Source of the DNA: an uncultured Acidimicrobiales bacterium
Lineage (GTDB): Bacteria > Actinomycetota > Acidimicrobiia > Acidimicrobiales > UBA10347
Assembly: GCA_938015575.1 (NCBI GenBank)
Contig: CALLPT010000293.1
Coordinates: 1-45,855 of the forward strand
Reading direction: 5' to 3'
DNA length: 45,855 nucleotides
Shown: in pieces, positions 8,383 through 17,080 of the stretch
Numbering within the stretch: the first letter of the stretch is position 1
Layout: every line of letters begins with the position of its first letter
Made by a program: the position numbers and the translations under genes
The notes under the pieces: generated by a model
The model's database searches: none
What the model saw: the letters and a program-made list of their open reading frames with translations, nothing else
Told to the model about the DNA's origin: nothing

Positions 8383-9654
8383 CTAGCCGACGACCACCAG
8401 GTGACGTGCCTTTTTGCCGCGCTGCAGCAGCAGGAACCGGCCGTCGATCAGGTCCGAAGCAGCCACGGCCTCGGCCGCAGTTTTCGAGCCGTTCACGCTG
8501 ATCTGGTTCTCGCCCAGTTTCCGGCGCGCATCATTGCGCGAAGAGCACAGTCCGCTGTCGACCAGCAACCCGAGCAAGTTCTGTTCCTCGTCGAGCGCGC
8601 CCGCATCGATCGTGGTCTCCGGCACGATGCCGCGCAGCGACTCGGCCATTTCGCCGGTCAGGTCTCCCCCGCCGAACAATGCTTCGGCGGCAAGATTCGC
8701 CTGGCGCACGGCACCTTCGCCATGGATCTCGAGCAGACATTGATCGGCCAGGCGCCGCTGGGCGATGCGTTGACCGGGATCCTCGTTGTGGACCGCCATG
8801 ATCTCGTGGACCTCGGCGACCGGAAGCAACGTCAGCCAGAGCAGCATCTGCTCGACGTTCTCGTCGGGCACCCGCAGGAAGTACTGATGGAGTTCGTACG
8901 GAAGTGTTCGCTCGGCATCGAGCCAGAGCGCCCCGTCGGCGGTCTTGCCGAACTTTGCACCGTCGGCACGTAGCAACAACGGCCACGTCAAGGCATGCGC
9001 GCTGCCCTGGGACCGCTTGCGGATCAGATCCGTTCCGGCGGTGATGTTGCCCCACTGATCGCTGCCGCCCATCTGCAGCAGGCAGCTCTTGTTCTCGTAC
9101 AGCCACCAGAAGTCAAAGGCTTGGAGCAGCATGTAGCTGAACTCGGTGTACGAAATCCCGTGCTCGCTCTCGAGCCGACTGCGCACCGAGTCCTTGGCCA
9201 TCATCTGGTTGACAGTGATGTGTTTGCCGACGTCGCGCAAGAAATCGAGTGCGGTGACGTCGCCGGTCCAGTCGTAGTTGTTGACCAGCTCGGCCTCGTT
9301 CGCAGCACCGCTGTCGAAGTCGAGAAACCGGCTGAGCACGCCTTGGATCCCGATCAGGTTCTTGGCCAGTGTCGCTTCGTCAAGCAGGTTGCGCTCTTCG
9401 GACCGGCCACCCGGATCGCCGACCATGCCGGTGCTTCCTCCGGCGAGCGCCAGCGGCTTGTGCCCGGCGAGCTGGAATCGACGCAGCGCGAGAATGCCGA
9501 TGTAGTTGCCCAGGTGCAAGCAATCGGCGGTCGGATCGAAGCCCACATAGACGGTGACCATCCCGGCGTCGAGGGCCGCGCCGAGTGCGTCGCGGTCGGT
9601 CGTGTCGTGGATGAGCCCTCGGGCATCCAGATCGGCGAGAAGGTCAGTCGTCAC
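8383..9654 (-). CDS. tyrS: Tyrosyl-tRNA synthetase
   Basis: Charges tRNA-Tyr with tyrosine. From the GTG start the protein has 423 residues, the usual size for the bacterial enzyme. The class I HIGH motif appears as HLGN at 47-50, the KMSKS loop as KFGKT at 234-238, and the C-terminal S4-like RNA-binding domain covers about 355-423. An upstream ATG at 9690 would add 12 residues. GTG 9654 is preferred because a TAGCCT box lies 7 nt upstream, as at many other starts here, and because homologues begin close to the DLDARGLI segment. It diverges from a membrane protein gene across 63 bp. Confidence 0.93.
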   Translation of the reverse strand: MTTDLLADLDARGLIHDTTDRDALGAALDAGMVTVYVGFDPTADCLHLGNYIGILALRRFQLAGHKPLALAGGSTGMVGDPGGRSEERNLLDEATLAKNLIGIQGVLSRFLDFDSGAANEAELVNNYDWTGDVTALDFLRDVGKHITVNQMMAKDSVRSRLESEHGISYTEFSYMLLQAFDFWWLYENKSCLLQMGGSDQWGNITAGTDLIRKRSQGSAHALTWPLLLRADGAKFGKTADGALWLDAERTLPYELHQYFLRVPDENVEQMLLWLTLLPVAEVHEIMAVHNEDPGQRIAQRRLADQCLLEIHGEGAVRQANLAAEALFGGGDLTGEMAESLRGIVPETTIDAGALDEEQNLLGLLVDSGLCSSRNDARRKLGENQISVNGSKTAAEAVAASDLIDGRFLLLQRGKKARHLVVVG

Positions 9655-9685
9655 AGGCGCAAGGCTAGGAGCGCGTCGGCTGTCG

Positions 9686-9704
9686 CACACGCAATTTCCG
9701 TGTG
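9686..9704. promoter_or_regulatory. Inverted repeat between divergent starts
   Basis: CACACG (9686-9691) and CGTGTG (9699-9704) form a 6-bp inverted repeat with a 7-bp AT-rich centre, directly followed by the short palindrome TGTGCACA. It lies in the 63-bp gap between tyrS and the divergent membrane-protein gene and could bind a dimeric regulator. No regulator is identified. Confidence 0.3.
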
Positions 9705-9717
9705 CACACTGTCATTG

Positions 9718-10272
9718 ATGAACGAGTCCGCCAAGCCTGATCTCGCCCACGCGGGTGAACGGCCACCGGTGCCGCTCTCGCTCGGCAGAGTGATAGGGAT
9801 CGTGGCGTTCCTTGCCCTGATCGTTTTCTGGATCTACGTGTTCGCGAATCGTGGTTCGATCGCCCACCCCGATGAGTTCGACGACCCGACGTGGTTGGCG
9901 GCTGCCGAGTCGCTCTGCGCAGAACGCCAAGCGGTCATCGCCTCGTTCCCCAACGCGGCGTCGGTCAGTGGCGCCGTTGAACGAGGTGAGCTGGTTGCCC
10001 TTGGCACCCTCGAACTCGAGGCCATGATCGACGGCCTGCACGAGCTCGGCCTGCCCGCCGATGCCAAAGGCGCCGAGACGGTTCCGAAATGGCTCGACGA
10101 CTACGAGCTGTACCTGCAGGACCGACGTAACTGGTCCGACATCTTGTTGACCGGCGAGGATCCGCCGTTCCTGATCTCGGGCAACGACCAACAGGTCCGG
10201 GTAACCGACTTGTTGACGACCTATGCCGAAGTCAACGACATGCCGAGCTGCGCACCCAGCGGCGACGTCTGA
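9718..10272 (+). CDS. Single-pass membrane protein, unknown function
   Basis: A 184-residue protein with a short Pro-containing cytoplasmic N-terminus, one hydrophobic helix at about 23-43 (VIGIVAFLALIVFWIYVFAN) and an extracytoplasmic domain of about 140 residues. The outer domain has two cysteines (near 62 and 179) that could pair, and is acidic with a Trp-rich middle. I recognise no family. The frame is open far upstream, antisense to tyrS, but the ATG at 9718 is the first start outside that gene. It resembles other short anchored proteins in this window with small helical outer domains. Confidence 0.65.
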   Translation: MNESAKPDLAHAGERPPVPLSLGRVIGIVAFLALIVFWIYVFANRGSIAHPDEFDDPTWLAAAESLCAERQAVIASFPNAASVSGAVERGELVALGTLELEAMIDGLHELGLPADAKGAETVPKWLDDYELYLQDRRNWSDILLTGEDPPFLISGNDQQVRVTDLLTTYAEVNDMPSCAPSGDV

Positions 10273-10310
10273 TCCCAGTCCCCTATCCCCCGGTGCTCTA
10301 GGGTCGCCCG

Positions 10311-10676
10311 ATGGCTGTACTCGGATGGATCGTCGGACTGCTCTTGATCGCCATGATGGCGATGACCGGAGTGATGAAACTCATCGGCCATGACATGGTC
10401 AAAGCGAACATGGCGCGTCTCGGGGTGAGTGATGGGCTCACGAAGTTCATCGGCGTTGCCGAAGTCGCGGCCGCCATTGGTGTGTTGATTGGCTTACTCG
10501 GCGATGGCGACAACGAGTGGATTGGTTTCCTGGCCGCACTCGGTGTGATCGCGCTGATGGTTGGTGCGATCGTGTACCACAACCGTGCCGACGACGAACC
10601 CAAGGAATCAGCACCGGCCGCCATGGCGATCGCACTCGCGATGCTCTACACGATCTTCGCCATCTTCGGCTCCTAG
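10311..10676 (+). CDS. DoxX-like four-helix membrane protein
   Basis: A 121-residue integral membrane protein with four hydrophobic segments (about 3-22, 44-62, 68-86 and 101-120). The pattern GVMKLIGHDMVKANMARLGVS followed by IGVAEVAAAIGVLIGL matches the DoxX-like family. Members are linked in other bacteria to quinone- or thiol-related redox functions, but the role is mostly undefined. A TAGGGT box ends 6 nt before the ATG, implying a leaderless transcript. It is separated from the preceding gene by 38 bp. Confidence 0.75.
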   Translation: MAVLGWIVGLLLIAMMAMTGVMKLIGHDMVKANMARLGVSDGLTKFIGVAEVAAAIGVLIGLLGDGDNEWIGFLAALGVIALMVGAIVYHNRADDEPKESAPAAMAIALAMLYTIFAIFGS

Positions 10677-10690
10677 AACGCCCGGGGCAC

Positions 10691-12235
10691 CTAGCCCCCG
10701 ACCGCGGCGGCCGTTCGGTCGAAGATCAGCACTCGTTGCGGTGTCGCATTGTGCGATGCCCAGAGGCGGGTGCCCACGTCATTCACCTGTATCCCGTACA
10801 GGTCGTCGAACCGGGCTGGTTCGCTGAACCCGGCAGCTCCGCCAATCCCATCGATCTGCCAGTCGTGATACGCCGACCACACGGTCTCGAGCAGCTCGCC
10901 GGTACGCGAGTACGCCCGGATCCAGTGATATTGGTCCGCCACGTAGAGCCGGCCGACCCGGTCGATGGCGATGCCGCTTGGACACTGGGAGGACCACGGA
11001 TGATTGCCGCCGGCGACCGACCACGCTCGCAAGAATGTGCCGTCGCGATGGAAGACCTGCACGCGTTCGTTCCGGCAGTCGGTCGCGTAGACCTCGTCGC
11101 CGAACACCACGAGCGAAGCGGTGCCGCAGTCGACATTGAACTGGCCCGATGCAGACCCGGTGGAGCCCCAGCCGCGCAGGTAGGCGCCTTGCTCGTCGAA
11201 GACCTGAATTCGATCGTTGTCGCCTTCGAAAACGAAGACTTCTCCGCCATCAACGTCGATCGAGTTGGGGCACTCGAACTCGCCCGGGCCGCTTCCCTGG
11301 GATCCGAACGACCGCAGTTCGGTGCCCGCAGCGTCAAAGACGTGCACTGAGTTGGTGCCGCGCGAGTCGGTGGCCCAAAACTCGCCGCTCGCGCCAAGGT
11401 CAAGCCCGTTGCCAAAGGTGAACGATCCGTACGTGCTGCGCGTTCCGTCAGCAGCGATGCGAACGACATGCGCGCTCGTATTGACGTGGATGGCGCCGTC
11501 GGGCGAGTGGACGATCTCTCGAGGCCAGGCGACGGCGTGTTCCTCGACGAACCTCCAGGCCGGCAGGGCCTGACACCGGGCGCCGGCGAGGCCCACGGTG
11601 CATCGGGCGGCCTCGAGTGCGTCGATGACGTCGATCGTCCCGTCGTTGTTGATGTCGCCACGTCCGGTGTGCATCTGTGTCGCCGGGTCGTCTGGGCACC
11701 CGTCGACCCCGGTACGGACACCGACCACCCACTGTGCGATCGCGAGTGCGTCGATGATGTCAAGCGTGCTGTCGCAGTTGACGTCGCCCCAGACGCCAAG
11801 GTCGTCGGGCTCGGCCGCGAACCGCAGCGCCACCTCGCACTCGCCAAGGCTTCCTGCCGCGAGGTCGGTCGAGATGTGTGTCGGTCGTGCACCCGGCGCC
11901 ACCCCACCGGTGGTACCCGTCGCCCCGTCGCCACAATGGATCCCGTCGACCGCCCAGCCCTGAGGAAGGTCGAAGTAGATCGAGGACGTGCCCGCGTCGA
12001 CGACGACGTCGTCGAGACCGGTCGTGAACACGGTGCCCATCAGCGTGCCGTCGCTGGTCTGGCGCACGTCGACTTCGCTCAGCGTGCCTGGATCCTCGCC
12101 GACGACGAAGATCCAGATGTTCAACCTGGCGAGCTCGTCCTGGGCCGCCGCAGGTGTACTCATCGTCACCCCTGCAACCGGGGCAAGCACCGCCACGGCA
12201 ATCAACAGTGCGACGGTTCGGAGCAACTGCGCCAT
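10691..12235 (-). CDS. Secreted dockerin plus NHL-propeller protein
   Basis: A 514-residue exported protein with a Sec signal peptide (about 1-31, ending STPAAAQ). Residues 35-145 form a beta-rich domain with two cysteines. Two dockerin type I repeats follow at about 150-172 and 193-215, each with the calcium-loop and helix pattern GDxNxDxxxDxxDAL. From about 232 to the end, repeated blocks such as SFGSQGSGPGEFECPNSIDV and VFDEQGAYLRGWG mark a six-bladed NHL-type beta-propeller. Dockerins bind cohesin modules; no cohesin is visible in the window. A TACGCT box lies 6 nt before the ATG. The role may be cell-surface binding or assembly; no catalytic residues are evident. Confidence 0.82.
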   Translation of the reverse strand: MAQLLRTVALLIAVAVLAPVAGVTMSTPAAAQDELARLNIWIFVVGEDPGTLSEVDVRQTSDGTLMGTVFTTGLDDVVVDAGTSSIYFDLPQGWAVDGIHCGDGATGTTGGVAPGARPTHISTDLAAGSLGECEVALRFAAEPDDLGVWGDVNCDSTLDIIDALAIAQWVVGVRTGVDGCPDDPATQMHTGRGDINNDGTIDVIDALEAARCTVGLAGARCQALPAWRFVEEHAVAWPREIVHSPDGAIHVNTSAHVVRIAADGTRSTYGSFTFGNGLDLGASGEFWATDSRGTNSVHVFDAAGTELRSFGSQGSGPGEFECPNSIDVDGGEVFVFEGDNDRIQVFDEQGAYLRGWGSTGSASGQFNVDCGTASLVVFGDEVYATDCRNERVQVFHRDGTFLRAWSVAGGNHPWSSQCPSGIAIDRVGRLYVADQYHWIRAYSRTGELLETVWSAYHDWQIDGIGGAAGFSEPARFDDLYGIQVNDVGTRLWASHNATPQRVLIFDRTAAAVGG

Positions 12236-12275
12236 GGGGCGAGCGTAACCCTCGCACCTCGGCCGAAACGCCGAA

Positions 12276-12302
12276 GGAGCGTCCCTGCTACGAGGACGCT
12301 CC
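12276..12302. terminator. Intergenic hairpin
   Basis: GGAGCGTCC (12276-12284) pairs perfectly with GGACGCTCC (12294-12302) around a 9-nt loop. It lies in the 291-bp gap between a minus-strand acyl-CoA ligase gene and the minus-strand dockerin gene, just upstream of the predicted dockerin promoter. It may end transcription from the ligase gene. No T-run follows on either strand. Confidence 0.4.
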
Positions 12303-12328
12303 GTCGGTGTTCTGCACTTGTTACCCCC

Positions 12329-12370
12329 GGGTCTGGTGGAACCCCGTCACCCCTGACTGGTTCCGGACCC
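12329..12370. repeat. Nested palindrome, possible structured RNA or repeat element
   Basis: Three nested stems: GGGTC (12329-12333) with GACCC (12366-12370), GGAACC (12338-12343) with GGTTCC (12359-12364), and TCA with TGA (12347-12356) closing a CCCC loop. No known riboswitch is recognised. It lies in the 291-bp gap that also holds the hairpins at 12276-12302 and 12480-12527. Confidence 0.35.
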
Positions 12371-12479
12371 TTGGTAGGAAGCCTCTGTTGGAAGCAACCT
12401 CAACCTACGACGCAGCATGGTCGCTGCTCAACTCCTGGCATCGTTGACGGGCGGAATCGCCCAAGCGTTCCGAGTCGTT

Positions 12480-12527
12480 TGGCCACGATCAGTGGCCATC
12501 GCGCCACATCTCGCCACTTCTGGTGGC
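12480..12527 (-). terminator. Tandem hairpins after an acyl-CoA ligase stop
   Basis: GCCAC/GTGGC (12513-12517 with 12523-12527) touches the ligase stop codon. TGGCCAC/GTGGCCA (12480-12486 with 12492-12498) follows downstream on the minus strand. Both have 5-nt loops. They are placed where a terminator would be expected but lack a T-tract. Confidence 0.35.
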
Positions 12528-14212
12528 TACGCCTCGCTCATGGCGTCGCGCAGCTCGCGCTTCATGATCTTGCCGCTGGCGTTTCGAGGAAGTGACTCCT
12601 CGACCACCGTGACAATGGTCGGGACCTTGAACTTCGCCAAGCGCTCACCCAAGAACTGCTGCAGTTCACCAGCGTCGAGCGTGCGTCCGGGCTTGACCAT
12701 GATGTGACAGGCGAGCTCTTCGCCCAGTCGCTCATGCGGCACGCCGTAGACGGCCGCCTCGTACACGTCGGGGTGCTCGTAGATCGCCGCTTCGACCTCG
12801 ATGCAGTAGATGTTCTCGCCGCCGCGCAAGACCATGTCCTTGGCCCGGTCGCTGACATAGACGAAACCTTCGTCGTCGAGGTGGCCGAGGTCACCGGAGC
12901 GAAGCCAGCCGTCGACCAGCGTCTCGGCGGTCGCCTCAGGTCGGTTCCAGTACTCGCTGATGAGCATCGGACCCTTGAACCAGATCTCACCGGTCTCACC
13001 GGTCGACAGCTCGTTGCCATCGGCGTCGGTGATCTTCACCTGCATGATCGGGATGCATTTGCCGGTCGAAGTCGGGTTGGCGACGAACATGTCGCCACCG
13101 TTCTGGGGTCCGTACGCGTTGGTCTCGGTCATGCCATACCCCAGGCCGGGGCGCCCCTGAGAGAAGTTGTCCTCGATCCGTTGTACGAGTTCAGGCGGCA
13201 TCGGTGCACCGCCGCCGCCGACCGACTGCAACGACGACGTATCGCGCTCATCGAACGTGTCGGCTTCGAGCAAGTCCCAGCTCATGGTGGGCACACCGAC
13301 GAAGTTCGTGACCTTTTCGCGTTCGATCAGTTCAAGCGCACGGTCCGGATCCCAGCGGTGGGTCATGACAAGCTTTGCTCCGGTCACGAACGAGCCGAGC
13401 ATGACGGGCACGAGACCGGTCACGTGGAACAACGGCACGGGCAACATGAACGTCGTCTGTGGCGCATCGGGGTCCGGCGGTGCAGTCGGATCGACGCCGT
13501 CCATGACGGCACCGACGGTTGCCCGGGCGGCGAACGCGAGCAGGGCGTTGATGACGGCCCGATGCGTCGAAACGGCGCCCTTGGGGCGACCCGTTGTCCC
13601 GCTGGTGTACAGGATGGTCATGTTGTCGTCGGGACCGATTTCGACCTCGGGCATCGTCGTGCCATCGACCAGCACGTCGTCGAGGCGAATGACCCCGTCG
13701 GCGCGTGTGTCCGAGGTTGATCGAATCGCGACGAGTCGGGTTTCTGCCGGAACTGTGCCCGCGAGAATTCGCTCCAGGCGCTCGTCGTCGGCGAGCACAA
13801 CCTTCGCGCCCGAGTCGGCGATGGCGAACTCGAGCTCGTCGGTCAACCACCACGCGTTCAGGGGCACGGCGACCGCGCCGGTCGAAACAATGGCGACGAA
13901 CGAGGCGATCCACTCCGGATAGTTGCGCGAGGCCAGCGCGACGCGATCGCCCCGCTCGATGCCCCACGTTTCCACGAGTGTGTGGCCGATGCGTCCGGCC
14001 AACTCGAGCACCTCGGTCATCGTCCAACGTTCGTCTTCGTAGACGATGAACTCGCCCTGGTTGGCAGCCGCAAGAGCGAAGACCGCCCGGATGTTCGGCG
14101 GGGCCATAGCGAACACGTTGCCGGTCGCCCCTCGGACCTCGGCTTCGGTGATCTCGAACATCGAACCTGGCGCGCATACCGCTGCGCAGGCCTGGTCCCA
14201 GGTCATCGCCAT
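12527..14212 (-). CDS. AMP-binding acyl-CoA ligase
   Basis: A 561-residue ANL-superfamily ligase that should form an acyl-CoA from a fatty or aromatic acid with ATP and CoA. The P-loop YTSGTTGRPKGA is at 202-213, A5 is GYGMTETNA near 367, the A7/A8 region is SGDLGHLDDEGFVYVSDRAK near 459, and the catalytic lysine is K548 in ASGK. GGGGAG lies about 10 nt before the ATG. It is 81 bp downstream of a second ligase gene on the same strand, so the two may share a transcript. Chain-length preference cannot be told. Confidence 0.87.
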   Translation of the reverse strand: MAMTWDQACAAVCAPGSMFEITEAEVRGATGNVFAMAPPNIRAVFALAAANQGEFIVYEDERWTMTEVLELAGRIGHTLVETWGIERGDRVALASRNYPEWIASFVAIVSTGAVAVPLNAWWLTDELEFAIADSGAKVVLADDERLERILAGTVPAETRLVAIRSTSDTRADGVIRLDDVLVDGTTMPEVEIGPDDNMTILYTSGTTGRPKGAVSTHRAVINALLAFAARATVGAVMDGVDPTAPPDPDAPQTTFMLPVPLFHVTGLVPVMLGSFVTGAKLVMTHRWDPDRALELIEREKVTNFVGVPTMSWDLLEADTFDERDTSSLQSVGGGGAPMPPELVQRIEDNFSQGRPGLGYGMTETNAYGPQNGGDMFVANPTSTGKCIPIMQVKITDADGNELSTGETGEIWFKGPMLISEYWNRPEATAETLVDGWLRSGDLGHLDDEGFVYVSDRAKDMVLRGGENIYCIEVEAAIYEHPDVYEAAVYGVPHERLGEELACHIMVKPGRTLDAGELQQFLGERLAKFKVPTIVTVVEESLPRNASGKIMKRELRDAMSEA

Positions 14213-14293
14213 GATTGCTTGCTCCCCAAAAGTTGTCCCCAGAAGTACGGCGTCAACTCAACCAGATTGCGTCGCTGGTTCCACCACCCGCGA

Positions 14294-15889
14294 TCAACTT
14301 TCAGACGTTCTGTTGACCAGGTCACGTAGCTGGTTCTTGGCGATCTTCTCCAGCGTCGAGCGCGGCAGTTCATCGACGACCCGGACCTCGCGCGGGACCT
14401 TGAAATCGGCCAATTTCTCGCCGCATTCCGCCAACACCTGCTGCGTCAGCTGATCGACATCAGGTGTGGTGCCGGCTGGGGGTAAGACGAAAACCACGGG
14501 GACCTCGTTGAGCATCGGGTCGCGTTTGGCCACAACCGCGCATTCGGCGATCCCGGGAACGGTCCTCACGACCCGTTCGATCTCGCTCGCGGCGACGTTC
14601 TCACCGCCGACCTTGAGCATGTCCTTGTCCCGATCGGCGAACCGGATGTCGCCGTTGGCCAACACGGTGACCAGATCGCCGGTGATCATGAAACCGTGCT
14701 CGTCGAAGGTGTCTTCGGTCGCTGTTGGGTTGCCCAGATACTCCTTGAACAACGAGAGGCCGGGGATGCCGCGGACCCGCAGCGCCCCGGTCTCTCCGGG
14801 ACCGACCGGCGTGGCGTCGTCGTGGATCACCGCGATCTCATAGGCGGGTGATGGGCGTCCGATTGCTCCCGGCGTTGTCGGCACTGCTGGGTCGCTCACG
14901 ATTGGTTGCGTCAACGTCTCGGTCATCCCCCACCAGCTGATCGTGCGCACACCGAAGTGCTGATCCCACGGCGGCACCTGCGCGCCCATGCCGAAGAACC
15001 GCAGCTGATGGTCAGGAACCGGTTCGTCGCGGTTGATCAGGGCGTTCGCGCAGAACGGCACCATCGACGTCCACGTGCACCGATTCCGCAGGGCGACGTC
15101 CCAGAATCGGCTGGCGGAGAATCGCGGTTGAATCACTGCGGTCGCCCCTGCCCACAGCGCGGCAAGGACCGAGTACGCCTGCGCGTTCGTGTGGAACAAC
15201 GGCAGGTGGGTGAGATGGACGTCATCGGCCGTCAGGTGCTCGTTGCGGGCGCACATGCGGGCCGCCCACAGGGCGTTTGCGTGGTTCCAGACCACGCCCT
15301 TGGGACGCGATGTGGTGCCCGAGGTGAACTGCACGCTGAAGTTCAGATCCGGGTCCGGGGCGCGTCGCTCCATCGGCGCACTCTCGAAGAGTCGGTCGAA
15401 CGAATCGCCCGGTTCCGGAGCGGTGCCGAGTCCGGGGGCAGCCCCATTGTCCGTGCTCGTGACGATGAGAAACCCGGGATCGGTCGCCGAGGACACGAGG
15501 TCGGCGAACCGTGGCTGGGTGATGGCGCCGACCACCTCGGCCGTCGCTGCGTAGTACTGGAGTTCATCGGCCACGGAGCGGGCGTTCGTGGTCACCGCTG
15601 AAGCGCCGGCCACGGCAGCACCGATCCATGCGAACACCGACTCGGGGCTGTTGTCCAGGTGCACGAGGAGTCGGTCCCCCTCGCGAACGCCGCGAGCGAT
15701 CAGCCCCGCCGCAACCCGGCGGGTCGCATCGGCGAACTCGGCATAGCTCCAAACCCGCCGCTCCCCCTCGAATGGCTCCCACACCAGAAACGGATGGCCG
15801 CCTCGTGCCGCCGCCCGATCTTCAATCAGTTGACCGATGTCGTAGTTCGAGAAGGGGTGCAAGTGCGAGTCACGCAGCTCAAGACGCAT
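14294..15889 (-). CDS. AMP-binding acid-CoA ligase, CaiC-like
   Basis: A 531-residue ligase of the ANL superfamily closest in style to crotonobetaine/carnitine-CoA ligases. The P-loop is FTSGTTSRPKGV (188-199) with Ser in place of the usual second Gly, A5 is WWGMTETLTQP near 330, and the lysine near 515 sits in LPRSTLEKIAK rather than the common TGK. The ATG at 15889 is preferred over 15916 because a TACGTT box lies 6 nt upstream and because 15916 would overlap the start of the divergent acyltransferase gene. Substrate unknown. Confidence 0.82.
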   Translation of the reverse strand: MRLELRDSHLHPFSNYDIGQLIEDRAAARGGHPFLVWEPFEGERRVWSYAEFADATRRVAAGLIARGVREGDRLLVHLDNSPESVFAWIGAAVAGASAVTTNARSVADELQYYAATAEVVGAITQPRFADLVSSATDPGFLIVTSTDNGAAPGLGTAPEPGDSFDRLFESAPMERRAPDPDLNFSVQFTSGTTSRPKGVVWNHANALWAARMCARNEHLTADDVHLTHLPLFHTNAQAYSVLAALWAGATAVIQPRFSASRFWDVALRNRCTWTSMVPFCANALINRDEPVPDHQLRFFGMGAQVPPWDQHFGVRTISWWGMTETLTQPIVSDPAVPTTPGAIGRPSPAYEIAVIHDDATPVGPGETGALRVRGIPGLSLFKEYLGNPTATEDTFDEHGFMITGDLVTVLANGDIRFADRDKDMLKVGGENVAASEIERVVRTVPGIAECAVVAKRDPMLNEVPVVFVLPPAGTTPDVDQLTQQVLAECGEKLADFKVPREVRVVDELPRSTLEKIAKNQLRDLVNRTSES

Positions 15890-15895
15890 CCTCCG

Positions 15896-15905
15896 AACGT
15901 ACTCT
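15896..15905. promoter_or_regulatory. Overlapping face-to-face -10 boxes
   Basis: On the minus strand TACGTT (15896-15901) ends 6 nt before the ligase ATG. On the plus strand TACTCT (15900-15905) ends 9 nt before the acyltransferase ATG. The two boxes share 2 bp, so both leaderless promoters could hardly be occupied at once. This is inference from position and consensus only. Confidence 0.45.
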
Positions 15906-15914
15906 TGGGTGGCC

Positions 15915-17069
15915 ATGAGTATCCAAGGCCTCGCCGACGGCATCTCGGACTTCTTCTTCGACCAGGTCGAAGTTGTCGGCGCCGAGCAGATCCCCGCCGA
16001 CCGACCCGTGATCTTCGCCGCGAATCATCACAGTGGGCTGATCGACGCGCTGTTGCTCTACTCGGCAACGCCTCGACCGATCCGCGCCGTCGGCAAGTCG
16101 ACCTTGTGGGACATCCTCCCGCTGCGGCCGTTCCTGAGCGCCGCCCAGGTCATTCCGATCAAACGAGTCCGCGATGGCGGCGGATCGAACGACGAGGCGT
16201 TCTCCGAAGTCAGCCGGGCTCTCAGCGAGGGCGATGCCATCGTCATCTTCGTCGAGGGGACCAGCCACGACAATCCCGGGCTCGTTCCGATCAAGACCGG
16301 TGCGGCCCGCATGGCCTTCGACGCCATGTCGCTCGGCGCTCAACCGCTCGTCGTGCCCGTCGGCATCGTGTTCGAGGATCGGGAACGGTTCCGCTCGAAC
16401 GCGCTTGTCCGGTTCGGTGAGCCCATCGATGTCGCCCGCGCCTACCCGCAGGCGACGACCGATGATCGGGATCAGGTGCGGGCGCTCACGGGTCGGATCG
16501 AAGCCGGCCTGGCCGTGGTTGCCCCCGTCTGGGAAAGCGAAGCCCAGCGGGCGGCAGCGCGCACCTCCGCCATCGAAGAACTGCCGATCGGCGCCCCGCT
16601 GTCGCGGATCGAAGCCCGAGCCGAGCAACTCGCCGAATTGCGGCCAGCATCACTGCTCGCACCGAACCCGGATCTTGTCGGGCAACGAGGCGAGGCGAAC
16701 CTGCTTGTGCCGCCGGATCAGATCGACACCCTGGCCGGACTGGTGCTCGCCCCATTCGCGTTCGTCGGCAAGTGGAGCAACCGGCCGCCGTTCATCGCCG
16801 TGCGCGAGATCGCCAAACGAGCCGATCTCAACATTCGAGCAACGCTCAAGGTCGCCGCCGGCATGGTCCTGTTCCCGATCTGGTGGATCGTGATCGCGAT
16901 CACCGCGGCGCAACTGGGCGCGCCCTTCTGGTGGGCATTCGGCATCGCCGCCGCAACTGCCGTGCTCGGCCTGCTCGCCGCTCGAGAGTTACCCAAGGCG
17001 CGAGCGGAACGCCGGACACGTCGTCACTTACGCCAGCGGCAACGGCACCGATCTGTTCGCCCTGGCTAG
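15915..17069 (+). CDS. PlsC-type 1-acylglycerol-3-phosphate acyltransferase
   Basis: A 384-residue lysophospholipid acyltransferase-fold protein that should transfer an acyl chain to a (lyso)glycerolipid at the membrane. The HX4D catalytic motif is H39-D44 in NHHSGLID, and the EGTS phosphate-binding motif is at 114-117. After the 200-residue catalytic domain there is an extension of about 180 residues with two hydrophobic helices (about 310-332 and 338-358) and a strongly basic Arg-rich tail. Typical PlsC proteins are 200-270 residues, so this extended form may have another substrate. GTG 15909 is an alternative start; ATG 15915 is chosen. Confidence 0.8.
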   Translation: MSIQGLADGISDFFFDQVEVVGAEQIPADRPVIFAANHHSGLIDALLLYSATPRPIRAVGKSTLWDILPLRPFLSAAQVIPIKRVRDGGGSNDEAFSEVSRALSEGDAIVIFVEGTSHDNPGLVPIKTGAARMAFDAMSLGAQPLVVPVGIVFEDRERFRSNALVRFGEPIDVARAYPQATTDDRDQVRALTGRIEAGLAVVAPVWESEAQRAAARTSAIEELPIGAPLSRIEARAEQLAELRPASLLAPNPDLVGQRGEANLLVPPDQIDTLAGLVLAPFAFVGKWSNRPPFIAVREIAKRADLNIRATLKVAAGMVLFPIWWIVIAITAAQLGAPFWWAFGIAAATAVLGLLAARELPKARAERRTRRHLRQRQRHRSVRPG

Positions 17070-17080
17070 GCTCCCCGCTC

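Noticed and set aside
6715-8973. 752-residue plus-strand open frame
   Set aside because: It is Arg/Pro-rich, lies antisense to the NorD/NorQ genes and tyrS, and has no domain. GC-rich third positions keep the opposite strand open.
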